Counted from the stretch's first letter, positions 1 to 9,266 are shown. The stretch is 64,000 bases of DNA from Aureimonas populi (GCF_017815515.1 NZ_CP072611.1:496001-560000), one strand, 5' to 3'. Translations and numbers: made by a program. Notes: a model not told the origin generated them from the sequence alone.

Positions 1-1
1 C

Positions 2-1285
2 ATCGAGCCGGAAGAGGCCCTCGGCCTTGCGGCGGCGGCCGACGCGCGCCTTGCCAAGGGCGAGCCCTCGGGCCCGCTCGACGGCGTGCCCTTCGCCCAC
101 AAGGACATGTTCTACGCCAGGGGCAAGGTTTCCACCTGCGGTTCCCTGATCCGCCGGGACTGGGTGGCGAGCGAGGATTCCACCGCCCTTGCCCGCCTGA
201 CGCGCGCCGGCGCGCTTCGCCTCGGCACGCTGCACATGGCCGAGTTCGCCTACGGGCCCACGGGGCACAACGCCCATCTCGGCCACGCGCGCAACCCGTG
301 GAACGGGGCGCATGTGACGGGCGGCTCCTCCTCGGGCTCGGGCGCGGCGGTCGCCGCGCGCCTGACGCCCGCCGCGCTCGGCTCCGACACCGGCGGCTCC
401 ATCCGCATGCCCGCCAATTTCTGCGGCGTCACGGGCCTCAAGACCACGGTCGGCCGCGTCAGCCGCTTCGGGGCGATGCCGCTCTCCCATTCGCTCGACA
501 CGATCGGCCCGCTCGCCCGCTCGGCGGCCGACTGCGCCCTGGTGCTGCAACTGATCGCCGGCCCCGACCCCGCCGACCCGACCACCGCGCACATCCCCGT
601 GCCGGACTATCGCGCGGCCTGCGAACGGCCGGTCCGGGGCATGCGCCTCGGCGTGCCTGAGCGCTTCTACACCGAGGGCCTGCACGCGGAGACCGAGCGC
701 GTGTTCGGGCAAGCGCTCGACCTTTTCCGCGCCGAGGGCGTCGAGATCGTCCCGCTGGCCCTGCCCGACCAGGCACGCCTTTCGGCGGCGGGCCAGATCC
801 TGCTCGCAGTGGAGGCCGCCGCCTTCCACCGCCAATGGCTGAAGGAGCGGCCGCAGGACTATGGCGCGCAGGTGCGCGCGCGGCTGGAGAACGGCCTTGC
901 CGTGCCGGCCGTCACCTATCTGGAGGCCCTGCGCTGGCGCGGCCTCGCGCTGGCGGAGCACATCCGCGCCGTCTCCGGCGTCGACGCCTTCATCGCGCCC
1001 GTCAGCGCCACGCCCTCCCCCACCATCGCCGAGAGCGACGTGGGTGGGGCGCCCGGCGCGGAAGCGGTGATCCAGGCCGTCACGCGCTTCATGCGCCCGG
1101 TCAACTATCTCGGCCTGCCCGCGCTCGCCCTGCCCGCCGGCTTCACCGGCGCCGGCCTGCCCGTCGGTGTCCAGATCGTCGGGCGCCCGTTCGAGGAAGA
1201 CACCATCCTGGCGCTGGGCGCAGGCTTCCAGCGCGCCAGCGACCACCACAAGGCCCTTCCCCCGCTCCCCGGAGGCACCGCATGA
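2..1285 (+). CDS. Amidase signature family hydrolase, 5' end outside window
   Basis: Reading frame is open from the first bases of the window, so the true start lies upstream; about 427 residues are visible. All three catalytic elements of the amidase signature family are present: the Lys in FAHKDM, the cis-Ser in GGSSSGSGAAV and the nucleophilic Ser in DTGGSIRMPA. It should hydrolyse a carboxamide (amide or carbamoyl bond) in the cytoplasm; the substrate cannot be told from sequence. No GatB or GatC is adjacent and it sits with a Dpp-type ATPase, a racemase and a deaminase-like gene, so a catabolic amidase is more likely than GatA. The stop overlaps the next start (ATGA). Confidence 0.9.
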   Translation: MEPEEALGLAAAADARLAKGEPSGPLDGVPFAHKDMFYARGKVSTCGSLIRRDWVASEDSTALARLTRAGALRLGTLHMAEFAYGPTGHNAHLGHARNPWNGAHVTGGSSSGSGAAVAARLTPAALGSDTGGSIRMPANFCGVTGLKTTVGRVSRFGAMPLSHSLDTIGPLARSAADCALVLQLIAGPDPADPTTAHIPVPDYRAACERPVRGMRLGVPERFYTEGLHAETERVFGQALDLFRAEGVEIVPLALPDQARLSAAGQILLAVEAAAFHRQWLKERPQDYGAQVRARLENGLAVPAVTYLEALRWRGLALAEHIRAVSGVDAFIAPVSATPSPTIAESDVGGAPGAEAVIQAVTRFMRPVNYLGLPALALPAGFTGAGLPVGVQIVGRPFEEDTILALGAGFQRASDHHKALPPLPGGTA

Positions 1286-2259
1286 CCCCCGCCATCGAGG
1301 TGAACAACCTGAAGGTCCGCTTTTCGGGCAGCCGCACGGTTCACGCGGTCAACGACGTGTCGCTGACCGTGGGCCAGGGCGAGGTGCTGGGGCTTCTGGG
1401 CGAAAGCGGCTCGGGCAAGAGCGTGACCCTGCGCGCCCTGATGCGCCTCCTGCCCAAGCGGCGCACGACCATCTCCGGCACCGTGCGCGTGGGCGGCGAG
1501 GACGTGATGGCGATGGACGACACCGCGCTGTCCGCCTTTCGCGGCAAGGCCGTCTCCATGATCTTCCAGGAGCCCATGCTGGCGCTCGACCCGGTCTATC
1601 GGATCGGCGACCAGATCGCCGAATCCGTGGTGCGCCACGAGGGCGTCTCCCGCGCGGAAGGGCGCAGCCGCGCGCTCGAGATGCTGGAGCGGGTGCGCAT
1701 CCCCTCGCCGAAGAGCCGGCTGGAGGCCTACCCGCACGAAATGTCCGGCGGAATGCGCCAGCGTGCGATGATCGCGCTGGCGCTCGCGTGCCGGCCCAAG
1801 GTGCTGCTGGCCGACGAGCCCACCACGGCGCTCGACGCCACGGTGCAGATCCAGATCCTGCTGCTCCTGCGCGAGCTCCAGGCCGAGTTCGGCATGTCGA
1901 TGATCTTCGTCACCCACGATATCGGCGTGGCGGTGGAGATCTGCGACCGCATCTCGGTGATGTATGCGGGCGAGGTGATCGAGAGCGGCTCCCTGCGGGA
2001 TGTGGTGCGCGATGCGCGCCACCCCTACGCGCAGGGGCTCCTCGCCTCCACCGTGCACGGCAATCCGGGCGGCGAGCGGCTGGAGACGATCCCCGGCGCG
2101 CCGCCCTCGCTCGACATCGCCCCCGCCGCCTGCTCCTTCGCGCCGCGCTGCGCCCATGCCGTGCCGCGCTGCGTGGAGGCCCCGCCCCCGGTCGCGCATC
2201 TGGGCCCGCGGCGCATGGCGCGCTGCATCATCCCCGCAGGCGAGATGGCCGCCGCCTGA
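1282..2259 (+). CDS. Oligopeptide/dipeptide-type ABC transporter ATPase (DppD-like)
   Basis: A 325-residue nucleotide-binding subunit with Walker A GESGSGKS (about residues 40-47), signature MSGGMRQR, Walker B VLLADEP and the H-loop THD. The C-terminal Cys-containing extension (CSFAPRCAHAVPRC) is the oligopeptide/dipeptide ATPase tail found in the DppD/OppD group. I chose the ATG that overlaps the amidase stop by four bases; longer versions of the frame run through the amidase gene. The membrane subunits, binding protein and a DppF partner are not downstream, so they are expected upstream of the window. It presumably energises uptake of the substrate degraded by the neighbouring amidase, racemase and deaminase-like proteins. 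Confidence 0.92.
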   Translation: MTPAIEVNNLKVRFSGSRTVHAVNDVSLTVGQGEVLGLLGESGSGKSVTLRALMRLLPKRRTTISGTVRVGGEDVMAMDDTALSAFRGKAVSMIFQEPMLALDPVYRIGDQIAESVVRHEGVSRAEGRSRALEMLERVRIPSPKSRLEAYPHEMSGGMRQRAMIALALACRPKVLLADEPTTALDATVQIQILLLLRELQAEFGMSMIFVTHDIGVAVEICDRISVMYAGEVIESGSLRDVVRDARHPYAQGLLASTVHGNPGGERLETIPGAPPSLDIAPAACSFAPRCAHAVPRCVEAPPPVAHLGPRRMARCIIPAGEMAAA

Positions 2260-2987
2260 TGAGGATCGCCATCGTCAATCCCAATGCCAGCGCCTCCATG
2301 ACGGCGATGGTGCTGAACACCGCGCGCGGCCTGGCCGCGCCGGGCACGCATATCGAGGCGGCCACCAACGAGGACGGCCCGCTCTCCATCGAAGGCACGG
2401 TGGACGGGGCGCTCGCCGTGCCCGGAATGCTGGCCCGGATGAAGCGCGCGCAGGAGGCGGGGGCGCACGCCCATATCATCGCCTGCTTCGACGATACGGG
2501 GCTCGATGCGGCGCGCTCGCTTCTGGAAAAGCCGGTGATCGGCATCGGCGAGGCGGGAGCCAAGGCGGCGAGCTTCCTTGCCTCCCGCTTCACCGTGGTC
2601 ACGACGCTGTCCTGCTCCGTGCCGATCCTGGAGGAGAACCTGCGCCGCTACGGCCTGGCCGACCGCGCCACCGTGCGGGCCAGCGAGATGGCGGTGCTGG
2701 CGCTGGAGGCGGACCCCGGACAGGCCGAGGCGCGTATCTCGGACGAGATCGAAAAGGCCATCGCGCAGGATCGCGCCGAGGCCGTCGTCCTCGGCTGCGC
2801 GGGCATGACGGCGCTTGCCGCCGGCCTGTCGCGCCGGCACGGCCTTCCCGTGGTGGACGGCGTGGCGGCGGCGGTGAAATTCGCCGAGGCCCTCTGCGCG
2901 CTCGGCGTGGGCACGGCGCGGCGCGGGCTTTATGCCCCGCCCCGCGATGCGGCAGCGAAGAGAAAGGACGGGGAGGAGAGGCGATGA
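2259..2987 (+). CDS. Asp/Glu/hydantoin racemase family protein
   Basis: A 242-residue protein of the aspartate/glutamate/hydantoin racemase superfamily. It starts with the typical IVNPNAS segment and carries the two-Cys arrangement expected of the family: a Cys in the ACFDDTG region and a Cys in VLGCAGM. Length is normal for HyuE-like racemases. The start ATG overlaps the upstream stop (TGATG), indicating translational coupling. Racemisation next to an amidase fits use of both enantiomers of an amide or hydantoin-like compound, but allantoin racemase-like or maleate isomerase-like activities cannot be excluded. Confidence 0.85.
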   Translation: MRIAIVNPNASASMTAMVLNTARGLAAPGTHIEAATNEDGPLSIEGTVDGALAVPGMLARMKRAQEAGAHAHIIACFDDTGLDAARSLLEKPVIGIGEAGAKAASFLASRFTVVTTLSCSVPILEENLRRYGLADRATVRASEMAVLALEADPGQAEARISDEIEKAIAQDRAEAVVLGCAGMTALAAGLSRRHGLPVVDGVAAAVKFAEALCALGVGTARRGLYAPPRDAAAKRKDGEERR

Positions 2988-3739
2988 GCGGTGTCGAGAT
3001 CACGGCAGGCGGTTACAGGACGCTGCCGCTGGTGATGCAGTTTTCCGCCGGCGTCGCGGCCCTGCCCGGCTTTGCCGTGGAGCGCGCCCGTTTCGAGCAC
3101 CCGGTGCCGCTCGCGCAGGGTTTCGCGCGGATCGAGGCGCATCTGAAGGCCATCGGCCGGCCGCTCACCGCCTTCTGCGCCTGCGAGCTGCGCTCGCCCG
3201 AGCCCTTTACCGAGGCGAGCTTCGCCGCCTTCAACCTCGTCTACACCGGCACCCTGCGGGAGTGGGGCGTGATGGCGGACGGGATGAATCCGGTGGCCCG
3301 CTCCAATGTCTGCCCCGAGATCGGACCGCCGGGGGAACCGTCCTTCCACGCCGTCTCCTATACGGTGGAGGCGCCGGGCGCGGGGCCGAGCTTCGTCGTG
3401 GCCGGCTCTTGCGAGGTGCCGGAGAACCAGCCCGGCGAGTATGCCTCCCATATCGTGCGCCATGGCGAGACCAGCCCGGAGGCCATCGCCGAGAAGGCCC
3501 GCTTCGTGCTCGGCGAGCTGGAGCGGCGCATGGGCCTCCTCGGCGCATCATGGGCGCAGGTGACGGGAACGCAGGCCTATACGGTCCACGATCTGGGGCC
3601 GTTCCTGGCGCAGGAGATCGTCGCGCGCGGCGCGGCGCCCCACGGGCTGACATGGCACTACAACCGCCCGCCCGTCCTCGGCCTCGAATTCGAGATGGAT
3701 TGCCGCCGCGTGCTGCTCGAGCGGGTCCTCGAGGCGTAA
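2984..3739 (+). CDS. CnbZ/RidA-like deaminase-family protein
   Basis: A 251-residue soluble protein. Its opening GGYRTLPLVMQFSAGVAAL and the later LTAFCACELRSPEPFTEA resemble proteins annotated as 2-amino-5-chloromuconate deaminase (CnbZ), a large RidA-related family often found next to amidases; this is from memory and not verified by a search. RidA-like proteins deaminate enamine or imine products. It is the last gene of the operon, ATGA-coupled to the racemase, so it may remove ammonia from the product of the amidase/racemase pathway. The precise substrate is unknown. It converges on the cdsA-like gene with about 40 bp between stops. Confidence 0.6.
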   Translation: MSGVEITAGGYRTLPLVMQFSAGVAALPGFAVERARFEHPVPLAQGFARIEAHLKAIGRPLTAFCACELRSPEPFTEASFAAFNLVYTGTLREWGVMADGMNPVARSNVCPEIGPPGEPSFHAVSYTVEAPGAGPSFVVAGSCEVPENQPGEYASHIVRHGETSPEAIAEKARFVLGELERRMGLLGASWAQVTGTQAYTVHDLGPFLAQEIVARGAAPHGLTWHYNRPPVLGLEFEMDCRRVLLERVLEA

Positions 3740-3780
3740 GCGGCGGCCGGACCCGGGACGCGAAGGGTATCGCCCCCGCC

Positions 3781-4722
3781 TTACGGCACGAAGTAGTAAT
3801 TCGTGAGATGGAAGAAGAGCGGCGCGGCGAAGGTGACCGAATCCATCCGGTCCAGCGCGCCGCCATGGCCCTCGATCATCCGGCCCCAGTCCTTGGCGCC
3901 CATGGAGCGCTTCACGGCCGAGAGCACGAGCCCGCCGCAGAAGCCGGCCAGCACGATGGCCAGCGCCATGCCGGCGGCCTGTAGCGGCGTGAAGGGCGTG
4001 ATCCAGAACAGGCCGGCGCCCAGAAGCGTCGCGGCCGCGCCGCCGCCGAGAAAGCCCTCCCAGGTCTTGTTGGGGCTGACGACAGGCGCGATCTTCCTGC
4101 GGCCCCACAGCTTGCCGAAAATGTACTGGAGAACGTCGCTCGCCTGCACGATGGCCACGAGGAAGAACAGCAGAAGGACGTTGCGGCCCTCGAAGCCGGG
4201 AATCTTCAGGAGCAGCAGCGCGGGCGCGTGGCTGATGCAGTAGACGGTGAGCATCAGCGCCCACTGCACCTTGGCGGTCCGGGCAAGGAAGTCGTCCGTC
4301 TCGTGCTTCAGCACGGCCAGCACCGGCAGGAGCAGGAAGGCGTAGACGGGAATGGCGATGGAGAAGAGGCTCTGCCAGTCGATCCCGATCAGCACATATT
4401 GCAGCGGCAGGAAGACGTAGAAGGCGAAGGCCAGCGCGCGGTGGTCCGCCGGCCGCGTGGGCGTGAGCGAGATGAACTCGCGCAGGCAGTAGAAGGAGGT
4501 CAACGCGAAGAGCACCAGCGTCACCGTCTTGCCGAAGGTGAAGGCGAGCGCGAAGATCGCCACCATCAGCCACCAGGCGCGGATGCGGGCGTTGAGGTTG
4601 TCCACCGTGGCGCGGGCCTCCGGCGTCCTCGCCCGGCCGCGCAGCAGGCGGCCCGTGAGCGTGGCGAGCGAAAGGATGGCGACGAGGCCAGCGAAGAGCG
4701 GGAGAAGCGTCGGGTCCATCAT
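3781..4722 (-). CDS. Phosphatidate cytidylyltransferase (CdsA/YnbB-like)
   Basis: A 313-residue polytopic membrane protein making CDP-diacylglycerol from phosphatidate and CTP. The C-terminal cytidylyltransferase signature is clear: SAVKRSMGAKDWGR followed by HGGALDRMDS, with the second SPNKTWEG block upstream. Several hydrophobic segments precede it. It is ATGA-coupled to the acyltransferase, which is ATGA-coupled to a CDP-alcohol transferase, so the three make a compact phospholipid cassette. This layout recalls the ynbA-ynbB pair more than the essential cdsA locus (usually with uppS, dxr and bamA), so it is probably an accessory paralogue. Confidence 0.9.
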   Translation of the reverse strand: MMDPTLLPLFAGLVAILSLATLTGRLLRGRARTPEARATVDNLNARIRAWWLMVAIFALAFTFGKTVTLVLFALTSFYCLREFISLTPTRPADHRALAFAFYVFLPLQYVLIGIDWQSLFSIAIPVYAFLLLPVLAVLKHETDDFLARTAKVQWALMLTVYCISHAPALLLLKIPGFEGRNVLLLFFLVAIVQASDVLQYIFGKLWGRRKIAPVVSPNKTWEGFLGGGAAATLLGAGLFWITPFTPLQAAGMALAIVLAGFCGGLVLSAVKRSMGAKDWGRMIEGHGGALDRMDSVTFAAPLFFHLTNYYFVP

Positions 4723-5324
4723 CGCACCTGCGCCATGGCCACGATGGCGTCGCGCGCGCGGATGAGGAAGGCGTCCTTCTCCTCCCCCTCCCCAAGGCGG
4801 AGCGGGGCTCCGATGCGCACGTGGCAGGAGATCGGCACGGGCAGGAAGGCGCCGCGCGGGAAGGCGCGCGAGAGGTTCTCCAGGTAGACGGGGACGAGTT
4901 CGGCCTCGGGAAAGCGTGTCGCCAGCCGGAACAGGCCGGACTTGAAGGGGCCGGGCAGCTTCGCTCCGCCGCGCGTGCCTTCCGGGAAGATGATCAGCGA
5001 ATGGCCGCGCCGCAACTGCTCCTCCAGCGGCGCCAGCGGGTCCTTGCCGCCCGCCGAGCCGGCCCTGTCCACCAGCACCGAGTTGAGAAGGCCGATGGCG
5101 ATGGCCCGCCGAAGCCTGTCCTTGCCCCAATAGTCGGCAGCCGCGACCGGATGGGTCGTGGCGCGAAGACTTTTCGGCATGGCCGCCCAGAGCAGGATCG
5201 TGTCGAGATGGCTGCCGTGATTGGCGAAGTAGATGCGCTGGCGCGGCGAGGGCTGCGCGCCGATCCAGTCCGGCCGCCCGCCGACGAGAAAGCGTGCCAG
5301 CCCGACGAGCATGTCGTCGATCAT
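4719..5324 (-). CDS. 1-acyl-glycerol-3-phosphate acyltransferase family (PlsC-like)
   Basis: A 201-residue acyltransferase with the two diagnostic blocks: H-x4-D at residues 36-41 (NHGSHLD) and FPEGTR at 113-118. It should transfer an acyl chain to a lysophospholipid or related acceptor at the inner membrane. It is shorter than housekeeping PlsC and has no strong N-terminal membrane helix visible. It sits between the CDP-alcohol phosphotransferase and the CDP-diglyceride synthase genes, with four-base overlaps on both sides, so the three are almost certainly co-translated. Confidence 0.88.
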   Translation of the reverse strand: MIDDMLVGLARFLVGGRPDWIGAQPSPRQRIYFANHGSHLDTILLWAAMPKSLRATTHPVAAADYWGKDRLRRAIAIGLLNSVLVDRAGSAGGKDPLAPLEEQLRRGHSLIIFPEGTRGGAKLPGPFKSGLFRLATRFPEAELVPVYLENLSRAFPRGAFLPVPISCHVRIGAPLRLGEGEEKDAFLIRARDAIVAMAQVR

Positions 5325-5968
5325 CGCCCGCCCTCCAGCGCGCGCGCCATGCGCGCGATGCGACGAACGCAGGTCCAGGCCGTGCCGGCCACCACCACCG
5401 CCAGCACGACGAGCGGCACATGCAGGGTCTGGAAGAGGGCGATCTCGCCGAGGGACGCCACGCCCCCCAGCGTCAGCGCGGCCATGCGCTGGGGCTTGGC
5501 CATCGGCCCGCCGAAATCCTGCCCGAGCCCCAGGGAGGCCCCGAAGGCCCGCAGATAGGCGGTGAGAACGGCCAGCAGCGCCGCCACGAAGCCCAATTCC
5601 GGCAGGCCGGCCGCATAGCCGAAGCCGATGAGCAGGAAGCTGTCCTCCAGCCGGTCGGGAATCTCGTTGAACAGCGCCCCGGTCGGCGAGCCGCGCCCGC
5701 CTTCCACCGCCACCATCCCGTCGAGGAGATTGCACAGGAGCCGAAGCTGGACGAGGAGCGCGCCGGCGAGAAACAGCCAAGGGTATTCGGGCGCGAAGGC
5801 GAAGGCGATCCCCCCGAGCGCCGCGAAGAGGATGCCCGTCGCCGAAATGCCGTTCGGCGTGGCGGGTGTGCGCAGGAGCCCCCTTGCAAGCGCCTGTGCC
5901 CAGGCCGTGCCCCGCGAGGCCAGCGGACGGCGGTCCCCCGTCGCCTCCCTCTCCTTCGCCCCCCTCAT
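5321..5968 (-). CDS. CDP-alcohol phosphatidyltransferase family, variant active site
   Basis: A 215-residue membrane protein recognisable by the CDP-alcohol phosphotransferase block around residues 80-105 (NLLDGMVAV, then GALFNEIPDR). In the canonical D-x2-DG-x2-AR-x8-G-x3-D-x3-D motif, the first Asp is Asn80, the Arg is Val88 and the third Asp is Asn101; Asp83 and Asp105 are kept. The ATG at 5968 is preceded by GGGGAGAT at good spacing, so I prefer it to the longer frame. It heads the three-gene lipid cassette and would use the CDP-diglyceride made by the downstream synthase. Whether the altered metal ligands allow normal catalysis is open. Confidence 0.8.
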   Translation of the reverse strand: MRGAKEREATGDRRPLASRGTAWAQALARGLLRTPATPNGISATGILFAALGGIAFAFAPEYPWLFLAGALLVQLRLLCNLLDGMVAVEGGRGSPTGALFNEIPDRLEDSFLLIGFGYAAGLPELGFVAALLAVLTAYLRAFGASLGLGQDFGGPMAKPQRMAALTLGGVASLGEIALFQTLHVPLVVLAVVVAGTAWTCVRRIARMARALEGGR

Positions 5969-6180
5969 CGCGCGATCTCCCCTGGTGCAGGATGCTGCCG
6001 AAGACAGACGGCGCGCCCCTTGCGAAAGGCTGTGCCGAGGGCTCGATTTGCGCTTTGCAAGGCTCGCCATCCTCCCGGTCGCCTACGATCAGGGAATCGT
6101 TGGCCACGACTTGACGGCCGCCGTGATGAAGCGAAAAAGGCCCGAAGGCAAGGGCCGAACGGCCCGCGCGGCGGACGAAT

Positions 6181-7971
6181 TCAGCCCGGGACGGGCGAGG
6201 AGGAGGCTGGTGCCAGTCCCGCTTCGATACGGGCGCGCACGGCGCCCACTTCGAGCGGCTTGGCGATGAGGTAGCCCTGCACCTCGTCGCAACCGCGCTT
6301 TTCGAGAAGCGCGTAGGTCTCCGCGTCCTCCACGCCCTCGGCGACGACCCTGTAGCCGAGCCTGTGTCCCAGATCGATCATGGCCGAAACCGTGATATCG
6401 GCCATGCGTTCGCTCAGCATTCCGGCGATAAGCGAGCGGTCGATCTTGAGCGTGGAGGCCGGAAGGGCGAGGAGATAGGAGATGTTGCTGTAGCCGGCCC
6501 CGAAATCGTCGATGGCCACGCTGACGCCCAGGGCCCGGATGTCCCGCAGCCTTTGCACGGCCGTCTGGCTGCCGTCGAGGTCGATATCCTCCACGATCTC
6601 CACCTCGATGCGGCCCGGATCGACCCCCGCCGCCGCCAGCACCGCTTCCAGGCGCTCGACGAAATCCTCCTCCAGCAGGTTCCGGACCGAGACGTTGACC
6701 GAGCAGACGAGCCGCAGGCCCTCTTTCTCCCAGGCCGCGACCTGCCCGGCCGCGTGGCGCAGGACGAACTGCGTGACCTCCCGGATCAGGCCCGTCTTCT
6801 CCACCAGCGGAAAGAACTGAGAGGGCGGGATCGCGCCCATCACGGGATGGTTCCAGCGCAGCAGCGCCTCGACCGAGTGGCACCGGCCCGTGGCGAGGTC
6901 GATGCGCGGCTGGTAGACGAGGCGGAGTTGGTCCTCGGCGCGCAAGGCGGCGGGAAAATCGGACAGCAGGCTGAAGGAGCGGCGATGCGCCTCATCCTTG
7001 CCCGCATCGTACCAGGCAAGGCCGGTTTCGGCCTCTCGCGCCTGGCGCGCCGCAGCCAGGACGGTGCGCAGGATATCGGGCGAGGCCATTTCCACGAGGC
7101 CGACCTCGCGCAGCCCCGCGCACGGGCGCAAGGCCACCGGAATTCCCGCGGCCGAAGGCATCGGCGCGCGCAGTTCGCCCAGCACGGAGGAGAGCAGCGG
7201 CGCGGGATCGCCTATGCTCTCCAGCAACAGCGCCAGATAGGCGGCGCCGACGTGATAGACGACCGTTCCGGGCAGCACCTTCACCGCCATCTCCGCGGCA
7301 TGGCGGACCTGCTCGTTGAAGAAATCCAGACCCAGAGCCCCGATGGCCTCGTCGATATCCCGCGTGCTCATGAGGTCGACCAGCACAAGCAGCCGCCTGG
7401 CATCGGGGTCGCGGCGCGCGACGGCCTGCATGTCCAGAAGCAGCTTCAGCCGGTTCGGCAGGCGGGTCATGGGATCGAGGAAGCCGATTTCCCGGTCCAT
7501 CTTGACCTGCGTCAGCACCAGGGAGGCAAGATCCTCGAGCGCCAGCCGGTCCGCCTCCCCGAAGCTGCGCGGCGCGCTGTCCAGAATGCACACCGTGCCG
7601 ATGGCATGGCCGTCATGGGTGATGATGGGCGCGCCTGCGTAGAAGCGAGGGAGGGGGGCGCCGTCCAGAGGGTCCAGGTCGCGGAAACGCTCGTCCTCTT
7701 GCGTGTCCTCCACGACCAGCGTCGCACGGTTGTCGATCGCGTGTACGCAGAAACTCTCCTCGGGGCGGTTCTCCTCCATCCGGGTGCCCAGATGCGACTT
7801 GAACCACTGCCGCTCGCCATCCATGAAGGTGATCAGCACGATCTCGGTGCCGAAGATTCGCTGCGCCAGCCTCGCGATGCGGTCGTAGGCGACCCGGCTC
7901 GTCGGGTCGTCCATGACGCCGAGAGCCTTCACGGCGTCGATCCGTCGCCGTTCCCTCCGCCTGGCCGCCAT
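6181..7971 (-). CDS. GAF - degenerate GGDEF - EAL cyclic-di-GMP phosphodiesterase
   Basis: A 596-residue soluble signalling protein. Order: GAF sensor (about 20-160), a GGDEF-like domain (about 180-330) and an EAL domain (about 345-590). The cyclase signature is lost: HVGAAYLALL stands where GGDEF is expected, so that domain is likely regulatory. The EAL domain keeps EALLRW, DDFGAGYS, KIDRSL, AEGVED and QGYLIAKPL, so it should hydrolyse c-di-GMP. No membrane helix is seen. The ATG at 7971 has an AAGGAAGAGG ribosome site. It stands alone between the lipid cassette and msrBA. Confidence 0.92.
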   Translation of the reverse strand: MAARRRERRRIDAVKALGVMDDPTSRVAYDRIARLAQRIFGTEIVLITFMDGERQWFKSHLGTRMEENRPEESFCVHAIDNRATLVVEDTQEDERFRDLDPLDGAPLPRFYAGAPIITHDGHAIGTVCILDSAPRSFGEADRLALEDLASLVLTQVKMDREIGFLDPMTRLPNRLKLLLDMQAVARRDPDARRLLVLVDLMSTRDIDEAIGALGLDFFNEQVRHAAEMAVKVLPGTVVYHVGAAYLALLLESIGDPAPLLSSVLGELRAPMPSAAGIPVALRPCAGLREVGLVEMASPDILRTVLAAARQAREAETGLAWYDAGKDEAHRRSFSLLSDFPAALRAEDQLRLVYQPRIDLATGRCHSVEALLRWNHPVMGAIPPSQFFPLVEKTGLIREVTQFVLRHAAGQVAAWEKEGLRLVCSVNVSVRNLLEEDFVERLEAVLAAAGVDPGRIEVEIVEDIDLDGSQTAVQRLRDIRALGVSVAIDDFGAGYSNISYLLALPASTLKIDRSLIAGMLSERMADITVSAMIDLGHRLGYRVVAEGVEDAETYALLEKRGCDEVQGYLIAKPLEVGAVRARIEAGLAPASSSPVPG

Positions 7972-8115
7972 CGCCTCTTCCTTGCAAGACGCCGAGCGTT
8001 CCGCCGAGCTTAACGCTCACACTTCCATTTGGTTACGATAGCGCAGCCTCGATAGGTAGGAAATGCCCTGCGAGCCCTTGGAGCCGCGCAAGCGGCAGGG
8101 TGTCACAGGGAAACG

Positions 8116-8156
8116 GCAGCCCGCCCGCCGGCCTTTCACGGCATTGGGCGGGCTGC
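8116..8156 (-). terminator. Hairpin downstream of msrBA
   Basis: An 11-bp perfect stem (GCAGCCCGCCC with its complement) lies 14 bases past the msrA stop, with a 19-base loop that can itself pair through GCCG and CGGC. On the minus strand it is followed by CGTTTCCC, a weak T-run. Probable transcription terminator for msrB-msrA, shielding the downstream phosphodiesterase gene. Confidence 0.55.
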
Positions 8157-8169
8157 ATTGCCGAGCGGC

Positions 8170-8679
8170 TCAGGCCGCGTCGGCCCGGCGCGGCAGCTTC
8201 CAGCCGGGCCGCACGAAGTGGCAGGTATAGCCGTTGGGGATGCGCTCCAGATAATCCTGATGCTCGGGCTCGGCCTCCCAGAAATCGCCGACCGGCGAAA
8301 GCTCGGTGACGACCTTGCCCGGCCAGAGACCGGAGGCGTCGACATCCGCGATGGTGTCAAGCGCCACCGCCTTCTGCGCCTCGTTCTCGTAGAAGATAGC
8401 CGAGCGGTAGCTGGGGCCACGGTCGTTGCCCTGGCGGTCGGGCGTGGAAGGATCATGGATCTGGAAGAAGAACTCCAGAAGATCGCGGTAGCTGACCACG
8501 GCCGGATCGAACAGGATCTCGATCGCCTCGGCGTGGTTGCCGTGGTTGCGATAGGTGGCGTTCGGCACCTCGCCGCCGCTATAGCCCACGCGCGTCGCCA
8601 CGACGCCCGGAAGCTTGCGGATGAGGTCCTGCATGCCCCAGAAACAACCTCCGGCCAGAACGGCGCGTTCGGTGCTCAT
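8170..8679 (-). CDS. msrA: Peptide-methionine (S)-S-oxide reductase MsrA
   Basis: A 169-residue enzyme reducing the S-form of methionine sulfoxide. The catalytic GCFWG motif lies at residues 11-15 and the family blocks GYSGG and [12 protein letters not shown] follow. Its start overlaps the msrB stop (ATGA), so the two repair enzymes are made together. No signal peptide, so it is cytoplasmic. The C-terminus has no additional Cys, so the usual resolving Cys pair is not evident and recycling may rely directly on an external thiol. Confidence 0.97.
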   Translation of the reverse strand: MSTERAVLAGGCFWGMQDLIRKLPGVVATRVGYSGGEVPNATYRNHGNHAEAIEILFDPAVVSYRDLLEFFFQIHDPSTPDRQGNDRGPSYRSAIFYENEAQKAVALDTIADVDASGLWPGKVVTELSPVGDFWEAEPEHQDYLERIPNGYTCHFVRPGWKLPRRADAA

Positions 8680-9125
8680 GCCACTTCCTCCACCTGGGGC
8701 AGATAGGCGCCGTAGCCTTCCGCTTCCATGTCGTCACGATGCACGAAGCGCAGGGAGGCGGAGTTGATGCAGTAGCGCAGGCCACCCCGGTCCCGCGGCC
8801 CGTCGTTGAACACATGGCCGAGATGGCTGTCGCCATGCCGGGAGCGCACCTCGGTGCGAACCATGCCGTGCGAAGTGTCCGTGATCTCGGCGACATGCGC
8901 CGGCTCGATGGGCTTGGTAAAGCTCGGCCAGCCGCAGCCGGACTCGTATTTGTCGGAACTGGCAAAGAGCGGCTCGCCGGACACGATGTCCACGTAGATG
9001 CCCGGCTCCTTGTTGGCCAGGAGCGCGCCCGTTCCCGGCCGCTCCGTGCCGCTCTCCTGCGTCACCCAGTATTGTTCGGGGGTCAGGGCGGCGAGCGCCT
9101 CTTCGGTCTTTCGATAGCTTGCCAT
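8676..9125 (-). CDS. msrB: Peptide-methionine (R)-S-oxide reductase MsrB, lacking zinc cysteines
   Basis: A 149-residue enzyme reducing the R-form of methionine sulfoxide. The catalytic region [11 protein letters not shown] and the CGWPSF block with the resolving Cys are present. The two CxxC zinc ligand pairs of many MsrB proteins are absent (the first would fall near YVDIVSGEP), placing it in the zinc-free subgroup. The ATG at 9125 follows an AAAGGAGAT ribosome site; the longer frame has no support. It is first in the msrB-msrA pair. Confidence 0.95.
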   Translation of the reverse strand: MASYRKTEEALAALTPEQYWVTQESGTERPGTGALLANKEPGIYVDIVSGEPLFASSDKYESGCGWPSFTKPIEPAHVAEITDTSHGMVRTEVRSRHGDSHLGHVFNDGPRDRGGLRYCINSASLRFVHRDDMEAEGYGAYLPQVEEVA

Positions 9126-9266
9126 GATGGATCTCCTTTGCCGATGGAGATGGTGACGGTGCGGCCCTTGTCCAACTGGAGACCGCGAGGGCCATGCCGC
9201 CGCGCAGCCCTTCATGGGGCCGCAAGGCAGGAGGCCCGTCCAGCCCCTGGGGTCATCTGCCCCTGC

